Shown piece by piece: positions 7,749 through 15,603 of a stretch of DNA of 64,000 nt. The stretch is from contig NZ_FQWW01000001.1 in assembly GCF_900129795.1 (NCBI RefSeq), positions 806,001 to 870,000 of the forward strand, written 5' to 3'. Under the pieces are notes generated by a model. That model worked only from the letters and a program-made list of their open reading frames with translations. It was not told where the DNA came from and did not search any database. Positions within the stretch are counted from its first letter, which is position 1. Each line of letters opens with the position of its first letter. The translations under genes were made by a program, and so were the position numbers. Source of the DNA: Flavobacterium sp. CF108 (lineage in GTDB: Bacteria; Bacteroidota; Bacteroidia; Flavobacteriales; Flavobacteriaceae).

Positions 7749-10511
7749 ATGGACGCTACTCAAAAGCTAAGAATTAAAACAGCTATGATTGTATATGAAC
7801 TTGAGTTATCACTCGGTAATTATATCATAGATAATGAAATTATCAATACGATACCTGAAACATCTATTGATTCAATTATTGAGAGAGAAAAAGCAAGAGG
7901 CAATGTGATTGATAAAGGAGATTTTAATTTAATAATTGAAGCTAGCTATCTTGATGAAATTTTCAATTTTGCAATAAATATAACTGAAGGAACAAGTTTG
8001 CATATTCACATGGTTGAATTAAAACAGCTTTGTTCTCTTTTAGGGATATTCAATATCCGAAATGCCGTAAGTCATCCCAATAGACCTTTTCCAGATTCAT
8101 ACTGGTTTAGAACCGCAACAATTGCAAGCGATCCTTTAATCGAAAAACTAAATCTAACTTCTGTTCGTAATGCTTTAAACTCTGCAATTGAAGAAAACTT
8201 AAATACACCGCCTGATGAGTGGCTTGACAATGTTAGTTGGGCAATTCCTAATACACTTCCAACCACATTTGATCATGAAATTACTGGTTTATTAGGTAGA
8301 GATAAAGAATTTAAAGATTTAGAAAGTGTTTTATCTAAACAACGCAACAACCTTATTGCAATAGTTGCTCCAGGTGGAATTGGAAAGACAGCATTAGTAT
8401 TGCAATATTTAAAAGACTTAAGTTTAAGCCCCTTATGGTCATCAAAATTAAGCTCCATTATATTTTGTACATTAAAAAACGAAAAGCTAACTGCGAATGG
8501 TATTGAGGCAATTGATGCTATAAATGGAATTGAGCAAATAAAAGAATCAATATTAAAAGACTTAAACAAAATTTATTCAAAAAATCATTTAGTCTCATTT
8601 CAAGATGCTTTAGAAAAATTGGAAGATGAAAAAATTTTAATTTGTATCGATAATTTAGAAACACTTCTTATTGATTCTTCTAAAGAGTTTATTGACTTTA
8701 ACCAGTCTTTGCCTTTAAAATGGAGAGTATTAGTAACTAGTCGAATTTCTATTGATTCTGCTACAACAGTACCAATAGAACCTCTAGTTAAAAGACATGC
8801 TGTTAATTTAAGTAGAAATTATCTAAAAAAAAGAGGGGTAGTCGATTTTAAGCAAGAAGATTTAGAAAAAATAGCTGATGCTGCTAATAATAATCCTTTA
8901 GCAATCCGTTTAACCATTGATTTATATATAAAAGAAGGTGATATTTCACAATCTATAAATAAATCACAAAAAGACATTGCTTCTTTTTCTTATAAAAATT
9001 TAATTGAGTCATTAAAATCTACTTCAATAACAATACTAGAAGCAATTTATGCCATTGGAAATCCAAACAAATCAGACTTAATGGATTTTATTGGAATAAG
9101 TAAAGATGAAATAATAGAATCAATAAATGAATTAGCAAAAACAAGTTTAATCATTAGAAGCACCGACGAATTTGGAAATGATTCATATAAATTAAGTGAT
9201 TCAATTAGAGATTTACTTTTGACTAATCCTAAAAACATTGAAGTTAGAAATAATATAACTGAGGATATAAAAAAGAGAAAGAGTAAAATATTAGAACAAT
9301 CAACTAGAATAAAACAATTAGGACTATCCGAATTCGATGACGAATACATTCCCGAAAATATTGAAAGTTCAACATATGGTTTGATTACTGATCTTAATAA
9401 ATGTCTAAGCAAAACTGACAGTCAATTTTCTAATCATGGTGAACTAGTCACAATAAAAGATAGATTCAATGAAATCATCAGATATAAAAATAATGATTCT
9501 TTATTATTATTTCATTTTTCTAGAATCTTCAGAGCCTTAAAAGATATTCCAAACGAATTAAATTATCTTTTAAAGGCTAATTCTTTTTCTTCAAACTCCC
9601 CAAGAATAAAATTATCGCTTGCAATTAGATATTTTCAAAATAATGACTATCAAGATTCATTACCTTATTTACAGTATTTAATTGATAATAATTTTCATAA
9701 CCCAAGTATATCAAACAAAAAATTTAGCTATACGGTAATTAAGCTATATTATTTATCCTTAATTTATCTTGGAGAATATGACAAAATAATTGAGCAAACA
9801 GCTGATTGGAAATCTGAGGATTTTTGGAATGGAATTATTGGGGTTTCTAGAGCAACAGCCTTAAAAAGAAAAATCGAATATAAATACACGTCTTCAGAGG
9901 ATATTGAAAGCATAATTATTGAAATACTTAATATTTTTCATCATATATTCACAAACGAGTCTTATTTTGATACCGCCTGCGTGGAAGCTAATAAAATTGT
10001 AAAAGAGTTAGTGTTCATAATTAATCCTTCATTCAAGTATTCTAATAATATAATTAATATTTATCTTCTATTTGTATCTGTACATTATTTTAATATAATT
10101 TCTAAATTAAAAACTGAAACAATAAACAATCCTGAGAATCAAGAATTTTTATCTAAACTGTATAATTGCGAAATAGCTGACAATCCTATCCATAGCGTCA
10201 CATGGTTTATCTCAGATAAAGCCGAAAATGTTTATGACAAAGAACATATAGAAGAATTAGTTACTGAAGGTTATGAAATAGTAAGAGTTTATCACATTCC
10301 TGAAGACAAAGGATATGGGATGTCAACTTTTATGTTTGCTCAAAATGAAGATAATAAACAGTTTTATCTTTCAGTGAATAATTTTGATGAAGGATGGAAT
10401 AGATGGGGCTACATAAAGGAAGGTAATTTATTAGCAATAAAATTTATTGACCAAAATATAGCAGGAAAACCAAATGCAGCAACGGAAATTATTGAAATTG
10501 ATCAATATTGA
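7749..10511 (+). CDS. HEPN-like / STAND NTPase / TPR-like protein, candidate defence protein
   Basis: A 920-residue protein not assignable to a named family by eye. Residues 1-160 are helical and carry IRNAVSHPNRPF (Arg104, Asn105, His109), a match to the RX4-6H motif of HEPN ribonucleases. A STAND/NB-ARC-like NTPase follows: Walker A APGGIGKTAL (Lys213), Walker B ILICIDNLE (Asp301), the VLVTSR sensor motif (327-332) and a GLPLA-like NPLAIRL (382-388). A winged-helix-like segment runs about 420-495, TPR-like helices about 580-690, and a beta-rich tail with many aromatic residues from about 815. This effector-switch-sensor order resembles NTPase-based antiphage systems. The gene is more A+T-rich than the thr genes, which fits acquisition, and it stands alone between two terminators. 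The effector assignment rests on one motif. Confidence 0.65.
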   Translation: MDATQKLRIKTAMIVYELELSLGNYIIDNEIINTIPETSIDSIIEREKARGNVIDKGDFNLIIEASYLDEIFNFAINITEGTSLHIHMVELKQLCSLLGIFNIRNAVSHPNRPFPDSYWFRTATIASDPLIEKLNLTSVRNALNSAIEENLNTPPDEWLDNVSWAIPNTLPTTFDHEITGLLGRDKEFKDLESVLSKQRNNLIAIVAPGGIGKTALVLQYLKDLSLSPLWSSKLSSIIFCTLKNEKLTANGIEAIDAINGIEQIKESILKDLNKIYSKNHLVSFQDALEKLEDEKILICIDNLETLLIDSSKEFIDFNQSLPLKWRVLVTSRISIDSATTVPIEPLVKRHAVNLSRNYLKKRGVVDFKQEDLEKIADAANNNPLAIRLTIDLYIKEGDISQSINKSQKDIASFSYKNLIESLKSTSITILEAIYAIGNPNKSDLMDFIGISKDEIIESINELAKTSLIIRSTDEFGNDSYKLSDSIRDLLLTNPKNIEVRNNITEDIKKRKSKILEQSTRIKQLGLSEFDDEYIPENIESSTYGLITDLNKCLSKTDSQFSNHGELVTIKDRFNEIIRYKNNDSLLLFHFSRIFRALKDIPNELNYLLKANSFSSNSPRIKLSLAIRYFQNNDYQDSLPYLQYLIDNNFHNPSISNKKFSYTVIKLYYLSLIYLGEYDKIIEQTADWKSEDFWNGIIGVSRATALKRKIEYKYTSSEDIESIIIEILNIFHHIFTNESYFDTACVEANKIVKELVFIINPSFKYSNNIINIYLLFVSVHYFNIISKLKTETINNPENQEFLSKLYNCEIADNPIHSVTWFISDKAENVYDKEHIEELVTEGYEIVRVYHIPEDKGYGMSTFMFAQNEDNKQFYLSVNNFDEGWNRWGYIKEGNLLAIKFIDQNIAGKPNAATEIIEIDQY

Positions 10512-10555
10512 GATAATATAAATTCCCTTGGTCACATTAGCAATAGAACACAAAT

Positions 10556-10587
10556 AAAAAAGAGACCTCATCAAAGGTCTCTTTTTT
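10556..10587. terminator. bidirectional terminator
   Basis: AGAGACCT (10561-10568) pairs with AGGTCTCT (10575-10582) around a six-base loop, flanked by A-run and T-run. It separates the convergent STAND and XRE genes. Confidence 0.85.
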
Positions 10588-10609
10588 ATTTAATATATAT
10601 TCAAAACGT

Positions 10610-10999
10610 TTATTTCCCGTTCAATAATTTCTCCAAATACTCAACTTTATCTTTTTCAGCTTGCACCAAACGTTCGTAAAGTTCAACAACTTTATCTAAA
10701 GGATTAAAAGTACAACCGTAATTACCTGTTGTAATAGCACCGTGGTCTTGAAAAGTATTTCCAATAATATTAAAAACCGCTTCTTCCGAAAAGCTTTTAA
10801 TTGCTTCAACAGAAACTCCAAGAGCTTTTGCGATCTCAATTAGTTTTTGTTCGTCTACAGTTTCGCTGTTTTCAATAGCCGAAATCGTCTGCTGATTTGT
10901 TCCTATAGCCTGTGCCAGTGCTTCCTGTTTCATATCTTTAAGCTCTCTGATACGGCTTATATTTCTGCCGATATGTTTTGGTTTTATTGCTGTACTCAT
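10610..10999 (-). CDS. XRE-family helix-turn-helix regulator
   Basis: A 129-residue DNA-binding protein. An HTH_3 domain spans about residues 10-65, with the recognition region in QEALAQAIGTNQQTISAIENSE. The C-terminus ends in a predicted coiled coil (KVVELYERLVQAEKDKVEYLEKLL), likely for oligomerisation. It starts at ATG 10997-10999. It is convergent with the STAND gene and separated from it by a terminator, so the two are not co-transcribed. Its target is unknown. Confidence 0.85.
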   Translation of the reverse strand: MSTAIKPKHIGRNISRIRELKDMKQEALAQAIGTNQQTISAIENSETVDEQKLIEIAKALGVSVEAIKSFSEEAVFNIIGNTFQDHGAITTGNYGCTFNPLDKVVELYERLVQAEKDKVEYLEKLLNGK

Positions 11000-11121
11000 A
11001 ATTCAAAGATATTTAAAATTCTTAAACGAAAATAAATTTCGGTAAAAAACAAACTAGTTTTTGTAAGATACGCTTTTCAATAATTTATATATCTTTAAAA
11101 CATAAAAACAATATCAAAAAC

Positions 11122-11448
11122 ATGAGTAAAATATACAATTTTGAAAAATTTGAAATCATTAAAAGTCTAATAAGAATCTCATCTTGGTTTTTAATTTTAA
11201 TATTGTTGTTTGCTATAATTTTTACTTTACTTTCTACTGGATTTGAAAGTTATTTCATTAATTATTGTATAGTTTTTCTATCTATTTTTACATTATTTTT
11301 CAATGCCATAATCTTATTTGTAATTTCTATTTTGTATAAATTAAAGAAAGAAAAAATACTTTACAACATTAAAAAAGAGTCAATCTTATTTCTGGCTTCT
11401 TTGGCTAGTTTAATACTTTTAAGCTGTATAATACATTTAAAATATTAG
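11122..11448 (+). CDS. small membrane protein of unknown function
   Basis: A 108-residue hydrophobic protein with about three membrane segments: around residues 22-41 (WFLILILLFAIIFTLL), 48-72 and 86-105. A lysine-rich turn (KLKKEKILYNIKKE) lies before the last one. I do not recognise a family. It lies 120 bp from the divergent XRE start and has an ATG preceded by A-rich DNA typical of local genes. It could be part of the accessory region. Confidence 0.55.
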   Translation: MSKIYNFEKFEIIKSLIRISSWFLILILLFAIIFTLLSTGFESYFINYCIVFLSIFTLFFNAIILFVISILYKLKKEKILYNIKKESILFLASLASLILLSCIIHLKY

Positions 11449-11526
11449 AATTAGAATAATTACATCTTATAGAAAACAAAAAACTGTTAAACAATAATTT
11501 CGGCTAAAGCCATTCCCTATATTTTT

Positions 11527-11556
11527 TACTTTTGTACCTCCAGCTAAAGCTAGAGG
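11527..11556 (+). promoter_or_regulatory. -7 element and 5'UTR hairpin before the GNAT gene
   Basis: TACTTTTG (11527-11534) matches the Bacteroidota -7 consensus. Directly after it, CCTCCAGCTAAAGCTAGAGG (11537-11556) is an imperfect hairpin that would be at the very 5' end of the transcript. A related short hairpin (GGCTAAAGCC) lies at about 11502. These are probably dispersed repeat units rather than a specific switch. Confidence 0.45.
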
Positions 11557-11595
11557 CAATTCAATTTTATAAAAACACAATCACATTAAAACATA

Positions 11596-12102
11596 ATGAT
11601 TACAAAATCAACTCTGGAAGACATTCCAGCATTAACAACCTTAATAAACTCAGCATACAGAGGAGAATCTTCTAGAAAAGGCTGGACAACCGAAGCCCAT
11701 TTACTAGAAGGAAAAAGAACCGACGAACAGGAAATGACCCAAATTTTCCTTGATCCAAAAAATACGATTCTGAAATTTACGGAGAACGATAGAATTATTG
11801 GTTCGGTTTTATTGGTTGAAAAAGGACATCAATTGTATTTAGGAATGTTGACCGTTTCGCCTGAACTTCAAAATAGCGGAATCGGGAAAAAGCTTTTGGC
11901 TGAAGCCGAAATTCATGCTAAAACTCTTGGTTTGTCTGGTATTATTATGACGGTTATTTCGGTTCGTGAAGAACTTATTGCGTGGTACAAACGTCACGGT
12001 TATGTTGATACGGGCGAAAGAGAACCTTTCCCTCAAAGCGAAATTCATATTACAGTTTCAGAAGAACCTTTGGAGTTTATATTTCTAGAGAAAAAGATTT
12101 AA
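11596..12102 (+). CDS. GNAT-family N-acetyltransferase
   Basis: A 168-residue single-domain acetyltransferase using acetyl-CoA; the acceptor is unknown. The acetyl-CoA pyrophosphate loop is the Q/RxxGxG/A-type motif in LQNSGIGKKLLAEAEIHA (about residues 94-111), preceded by the beta-4 strand LYLGMLTVSPE. The C-terminal AWYKRHGYVDTGERE is the usual final GNAT element. ATG 11596 is the first good start. It stands alone on the plus strand. Confidence 0.88.
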   Translation: MITKSTLEDIPALTTLINSAYRGESSRKGWTTEAHLLEGKRTDEQEMTQIFLDPKNTILKFTENDRIIGSVLLVEKGHQLYLGMLTVSPELQNSGIGKKLLAEAEIHAKTLGLSGIIMTVISVREELIAWYKRHGYVDTGEREPFPQSEIHITVSEEPLEFIFLEKKI

Positions 12103-12112
12103 GTTTTTTTTG

Positions 12113-12140
12113 CCACGAAGGCACAAAGACACTAAGTTTT
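12113..12140 (+). repeat. dispersed GCCACGAAGGCACAAAGACAC element
   Basis: One copy of the family that reads GCCACGAAGGCAC, a variable base, then AAGACACTAAG and a T-run. It sits just after the GNAT stop codon and may act as a 3' structure or be a remnant of a repeat. Confidence 0.65.
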
Positions 12141-12220
12141 TTTTACAAGTGATGTAAGCTTATTTAAACAGGATTTAAGATGTATCTGGAAATTTGAAAT
12201 CATATTAAAATATTCAATAA

Positions 12221-12769
12221 ATGAACATACAGCTTTTACCTAAAAAAAGTAGTAAAGCTTCTATTTGGAGCGGGGGATTGACATATGAATATATGATATA
12301 TCCAAAAACAGCAAACTATACTGATAGAGATTTTGTATTCAGAATAAGCAGCGCTGCAATAGACAAAGTGCCTTCTGAGTTTACCAAATTTAAGGGTTAT
12401 CACCGATATTTGGTTATGCTTGATAACTGCTTAGATATTGAGATAAACAAAGAAAGGAAAGTGTATGAGAAGTATGAAATCATGGAATTTAATTCAGATG
12501 ATGAAGTGACTTCTTATACAAATGGCATTGATTTTAATTGGATGATTTCTGAAAAAATAGGCCATCATAAACTGAGAATAACAAATAGTAATCAGATTTG
12601 TAATGCTCAAGTAATCATTTTATTTTCTTTACATACAACAGTTATTACAATTAATGAGAATTCCTATTATCTAGAACCTTATGATTTATTAGTCATTGAA
12701 AATCAAGAAAAGGAAAATATATTGCTTCATTTTTCTAATGAATGCCTTTTTGGGATATTGGATTTTTAA
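12221..12769 (+). CDS. hutD: HutD/Ves family protein
   Basis: A 182-residue cupin-like protein. The WSGGLTYEYMIYP opening, the RDFVFRISSAAI segment and the FKGYHRYLVMLDN motif follow the HutD/Ves pattern (W-GG-T followed by RDF-WRIS and F-G--R-L-). HutD is linked to histidine-utilisation operons in other bacteria, where it has been proposed to limit urocanate-driven induction. Here it stands alone, about 10 kb from hutH. ATG 12221 follows A-rich DNA. The biochemical role is not established. Confidence 0.8.
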   Translation: MNIQLLPKKSSKASIWSGGLTYEYMIYPKTANYTDRDFVFRISSAAIDKVPSEFTKFKGYHRYLVMLDNCLDIEINKERKVYEKYEIMEFNSDDEVTSYTNGIDFNWMISEKIGHHKLRITNSNQICNAQVIILFSLHTTVITINENSYYLEPYDLLVIENQEKENILLHFSNECLFGILDF

Positions 12770-12782
12770 AAGAAGTTGTTTT

Positions 12783-12884
12783 GCCACGAAGACACGAAGA
12801 CACTAAGTTTTTTTTAATCTCGCAAAGTCGCAGAGGTGCAAAGTTTTATTTTCCTTTGCACTTCGCGACTTTGCGAGATTATTT
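12783..12884. repeat. dispersed repeat with long hairpin
   Basis: A GCCACGAAGACACGAAGACAC copy is followed by an inverted pair: AATCTCGCAAAGTCGC and GGTGCAAAG on the left, CTTTGCAC and GCGACTTTGCGAGATT on the right, about 25 paired bases around a short loop (12817-12884). It is placed between the HutD gene and the Crp/Fnr gene, which are convergent, so it may terminate both. Confidence 0.75.
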
Positions 12885-12900
12885 TTTTTTGATACAGAAA

Positions 12901-12945
12901 AACCTTTGAACCTTTGAACCTTTGAACCTTTGAACCTTTGAACCT
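12901..12945. repeat. tandem octamer array AACCTTTG
   Basis: Five perfect tandem copies of AACCTTTG plus a partial sixth. The array reaches the last codon region of the Crp/Fnr gene. Scattered copies of the same octamer family occur at about 2341, 15179 and 30228-30355. Confidence 0.85.
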
Positions 12946-13516
12946 AAGAGACTCTCCTCTTAATCTTGGACAAAAACTCGTGTGAAACTCCTAAATACGA
13001 TGAAAGGTTTTTGTTGTTTATGGTCTGGACTTTTTGCGGATAACGATCTTTAAAATCTAAATAACGCTGTTTTGAAGTTTTATTTAAAACATCTAAAAGT
13101 CTTTGCTGAATAGCCACATTTGCGCGCTCAATCATTAAAACATGAAACTGAATAAGCTTGGGAACTTCTGCAAACAACTGCGCTTTTTGGACTTTATTTA
13201 TGACCAAAATTTCGCTGTCTTCTATGGCTTTAATATTGTAAGTCGTTGGCTTTTGGTGATAGAAACTTTCCAAGTCACACATCCATTCATTTTCGAAAGA
13301 AAAGAAAATTACAGTTTCCGTTCCGTTTTCATTTAAGATATAAGTTTTAAACGAACCTTTTAAAATAAACCCCTCGTAACTATTATTAGAATCCTGAATT
13401 TGAAGAAACTGATTTTTTTTAAGTTTAATAAGTTCAGCTTTTGAAACAATGATATTCCATTCTTCATCTGTGAGCGGGATCTTTCGCTCAATGTTTTTTC
13501 TTAGTAGGTTGTACAT
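12944..13516 (-). CDS. Crp/Fnr-family transcriptional regulator
   Basis: A 190-residue regulator with an N-terminal cyclic-nucleotide-binding-type beta-roll (about residues 20-110, including GFILKGSFKTYIL) and a C-terminal winged helix ending SSYLGVSHEFLSKIKRRV. It lacks the cysteines of FNR proteins, so it is not an oxygen sensor of that type. Proteins of this short form are common single regulators in Flavobacteriia, with ligands unknown. It starts at ATG 13514-13516 and is divergent from the pectate lyase gene. The palindrome at 13583-13594 lies in the shared intergenic region. Confidence 0.85.
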   Translation of the reverse strand: MYNLLRKNIERKIPLTDEEWNIIVSKAELIKLKKNQFLQIQDSNNSYEGFILKGSFKTYILNENGTETVIFFSFENEWMCDLESFYHQKPTTYNIKAIEDSEILVINKVQKAQLFAEVPKLIQFHVLMIERANVAIQQRLLDVLNKTSKQRYLDFKDRYPQKVQTINNKNLSSYLGVSHEFLSKIKRRVS

Positions 13517-13582
13517 GCTTGTGGTTTTTGTTTGGAATTAAATTTGTTTTTCAATTCATTCTTTATTAGGGGTTTAAAAAAT

Positions 13583-13594
13583 GTAATCGATTAC
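13583..13594. promoter_or_regulatory. 12-bp palindromic operator candidate GTAATCGATTAC
   Basis: A perfect palindrome with central CG, 67 bp from the Crp/Fnr start and 159 bp from the pectate lyase start. The form resembles LacI-family operators, which have a central CG. No LacI gene lies in the window. Confidence 0.5.
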
Positions 13595-13752
13595 GTAAAA
13601 GTACACTATTTATGCTTTTTTGTAAATTAACAACTGTTAAAAAAACGAATTTTATAGAAATTTCTACAAAAGTTTGAACTTGTTCAACTTTTTTCCTGCA
13701 AATTATAGTCAGATTTGTGTTGTTAAACTTTATTAATAACCAAACCTAAATT

Positions 13753-14862
13753 ATGAAACTACAATCAACACTCTCCATGTTTTTACTAACATTGGCTTTC
13801 GGATTTACGGCATGTAATTCTGAAGAAATTGCTTCACCAAACACAGAAGCAAGTACCGAAACAACAATTCAGTCAGGTACAACGAATTTAACCGCAAAAA
13901 TTGGAAACTGTTCTGAAGTTCCGGGCTGGGCTTCTCAAAACGGAAGCACAACCGGCGGCGGTTCTTCGGCTGAAACTACTGTTACAACTTACGCTCAATT
14001 AAAAGCGGCTATTGAGAACACTTCTGTAAAAGTGATCAAAGTTTCCGGAACTATTACAGTAACTACACGATTATCATTTCAGGATCAAACTGGTAAAACC
14101 ATTTATGGTGCGAGTGGTGCAAAACTGGTTTCAACTAATCAGACTAAAGATGCTTCGGGTATTATCAACATTAAAAGATGTAAAAATCTAATCATCAGAA
14201 ATCTAATTTTTGAAGGCCCCGGAGCTTACGATACTGATGGCTGGGACAACGCAATTCTGGACGAATGTACCAATGTTTGGGTAGACCACTGCGAGTTTAG
14301 AGATGGCGTTGACGGAAACTTCGACATTAAAAACAAATCCGATTATATTTCGGTTACGTATTCTAAATTCCATTATCTAAAACCACCAAAAGCAGGAGGT
14401 TCTGGAGGATCAGACGATCACAGATATTCAAACTTAATTGGTTCAAGTGACGGTGCTACTGCAGATCGCGGTAAATTGAGAATTACTTTTGCAAGATGCT
14501 GGTGGGCTCCCGGATGTAGAGAAAGAATGCCAAGAGTCCGTTTTGGAAAAGTGCATTTGGTAAACAACTTCTTTAACAGTACGGTAAGCAATAAATGTAT
14601 CGCTGCAGGTTTTGAAGCTGATCTTCGTGTAGAAAGCAACGCTTTTGAAGGTGTAAAAACGCCTATCGATTTAATGAGCGGTTATACTGCTGTTACTGCA
14701 ACTGATAACGTTTTTACCAATACAACCGGAAATCAAGCTGGAAACGGTACTGCTTTTACTCCGCCATATTCTATTGTAAAACTTAACAAAACTGCTGTTA
14801 AAGCTGATATTTCGGCAAATGCAGGGGCAACTTTAGGTGGTAATATCTGCGGATCGTTTTAA
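13753..14862 (+). CDS. secreted pectate lyase, polysaccharide lyase family 1 (lipoprotein)
   Basis: Cleaves polygalacturonate (pectin) by beta-elimination; expected at the outer surface or periplasm. It begins with a lipoprotein signal peptide ending LTLAFGFTAC, with Cys21 as the lipidated residue. A Thr/Ser-rich linker follows, then a parallel beta-helix. Family motifs are visible: NVWVDHCEFRDGVDGNFDIKN (the Ca2+-binding vWiDH...DG region, about residues 176-196) and RMPRVRFGKVHLVNNFF (the conserved RxPxxR region, about 255-271). The length of 369 fits PL1. It stands alone with an operator-like palindrome upstream and a hairpin downstream. Confidence 0.9.
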   Translation: MKLQSTLSMFLLTLAFGFTACNSEEIASPNTEASTETTIQSGTTNLTAKIGNCSEVPGWASQNGSTTGGGSSAETTVTTYAQLKAAIENTSVKVIKVSGTITVTTRLSFQDQTGKTIYGASGAKLVSTNQTKDASGIINIKRCKNLIIRNLIFEGPGAYDTDGWDNAILDECTNVWVDHCEFRDGVDGNFDIKNKSDYISVTYSKFHYLKPPKAGGSGGSDDHRYSNLIGSSDGATADRGKLRITFARCWWAPGCRERMPRVRFGKVHLVNNFFNSTVSNKCIAAGFEADLRVESNAFEGVKTPIDLMSGYTAVTATDNVFTNTTGNQAGNGTAFTPPYSIVKLNKTAVKADISANAGATLGGNICGSF

Positions 14863-14891
14863 AATATGAGTTAGTTTAGTTTTTATTTTTT

Positions 14892-14966
14892 AAACCATAT
14901 AAGTGATATAAGTTATTTAAGTTTTAGTCTTAAATTATAATTATATCACTTATATGGTTTTGCTTT
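14892..14966 (+). terminator. long hairpin after the pectate lyase
   Basis: AAACCATATAAGTGATATAA (from 14892) pairs with its near-perfect complement ending at 14960 across a 30-nt loop. TTTTGCTTTTTT follows. It is probably a terminator, although the loop is long. Confidence 0.6.
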
Positions 14967-14976
14967 TTTGTTTGCC

Positions 14977-15215
14977 ACGAAGGCACGAAGACGCTAAGTT
15001 TTTTTAATCTCGCAAAGTCACGAAGTTTGTCATAACGTAAACATATAGTTTGTCATTTCTAGGAACGAGAAATGACAAGATTACGAATAATCATTTGCGA
15101 TAAACAAAAATCATTTTAATCCTTTAATCTGTGGCTAAAAGCCTTATGTTAGACGCACTGCAGTGCGTCTCTACAGAAAACCTTTGTCCCTTTGAACCTC
15201 TATACCTTTGAACCT
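14977..15215. repeat. cluster of dispersed repeats between pectate lyase and DUF3037 gene
   Basis: In order: a GCCACGAAGGCACGAAGACG copy (14977); a TCTCGCAAAGTCACGAAG piece; a hairpin GTCATTTCT/AGAAATGAC (about 15054-15077); a perfect 20-bp palindrome AGACGCACTGCAGTGCGTCT (15151-15170); and AACCTTTG-family octamers (15179-15215). I see no gene in this stretch. Confidence 0.7.
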
Positions 15216-15219
15216 CTTT

Positions 15220-15603
15220 CTAAAGGACCAACTCTTCAAACAATCGATTAATTGTTTTCTCCAAATCCTGACATAAACCCGGATGAGGTCTTGAAGTTTG
15301 GATTGCAGAACTTCTAATTGCCGTTAACCATCTAAAACGCTCCGGAATATCAAACTCAGCGATTGGACCACCGTCTTTGGCGCCTTTTGCAATTTTTTCC
15401 AGTGATGTTAGATTACATTCTAATTGTTCGATGTCAAAATCGTTTGAAAGCGCTTGAATTCTGGCTTGATCCAGATGAAAAAGTACTTTAATAAATTTGG
15501 CTTTTTTGCAAAACAAAATGATTCCAATATTCAGGAATTCTTCGCGCTCTACCCTTGGCACAACACGAATCACAGCATATTCGTATAGATGATTATCTTG
15601 CAT
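15220..15603 (-). CDS. DUF3037-family protein
   Basis: A 127-residue protein beginning MQDNHLYEYAVIRVVPRVER and EEFLNIGIILFCKKAKFIKV, the hallmark of the DUF3037 family. Function is unknown. Its start codon overlaps the 3' end of the HipA-like gene by 11 nt, so the two are translationally coupled. DUF3037 genes are commonly found beside HipA-like kinase genes, and that pairing is what this context shows. It could be the partner or substrate of that kinase. Confidence 0.8.
   Translation of the reverse strand: MQDNHLYEYAVIRVVPRVEREEFLNIGIILFCKKAKFIKVLFHLDQARIQALSNDFDIEQLECNLTSLEKIAKGAKDGGPIAEFDIPERFRWLTAIRSSAIQTSRPHPGLCQDLEKTINRLFEELVL

Noticed and set aside
10610..10999. XRE regulator as antitoxin or controller of the STAND gene
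   Set aside because: The genes are convergent with a strong bidirectional terminator between them, so there is no operon link; only proximity.
15151..15170. 20-bp perfect palindrome AGACGCACTGCAGTGCGTCT as a specific operator
   Set aside because: It lies within a cluster of dispersed repeats between convergent-end regions and has no promoter next to it; most likely a repeat unit.
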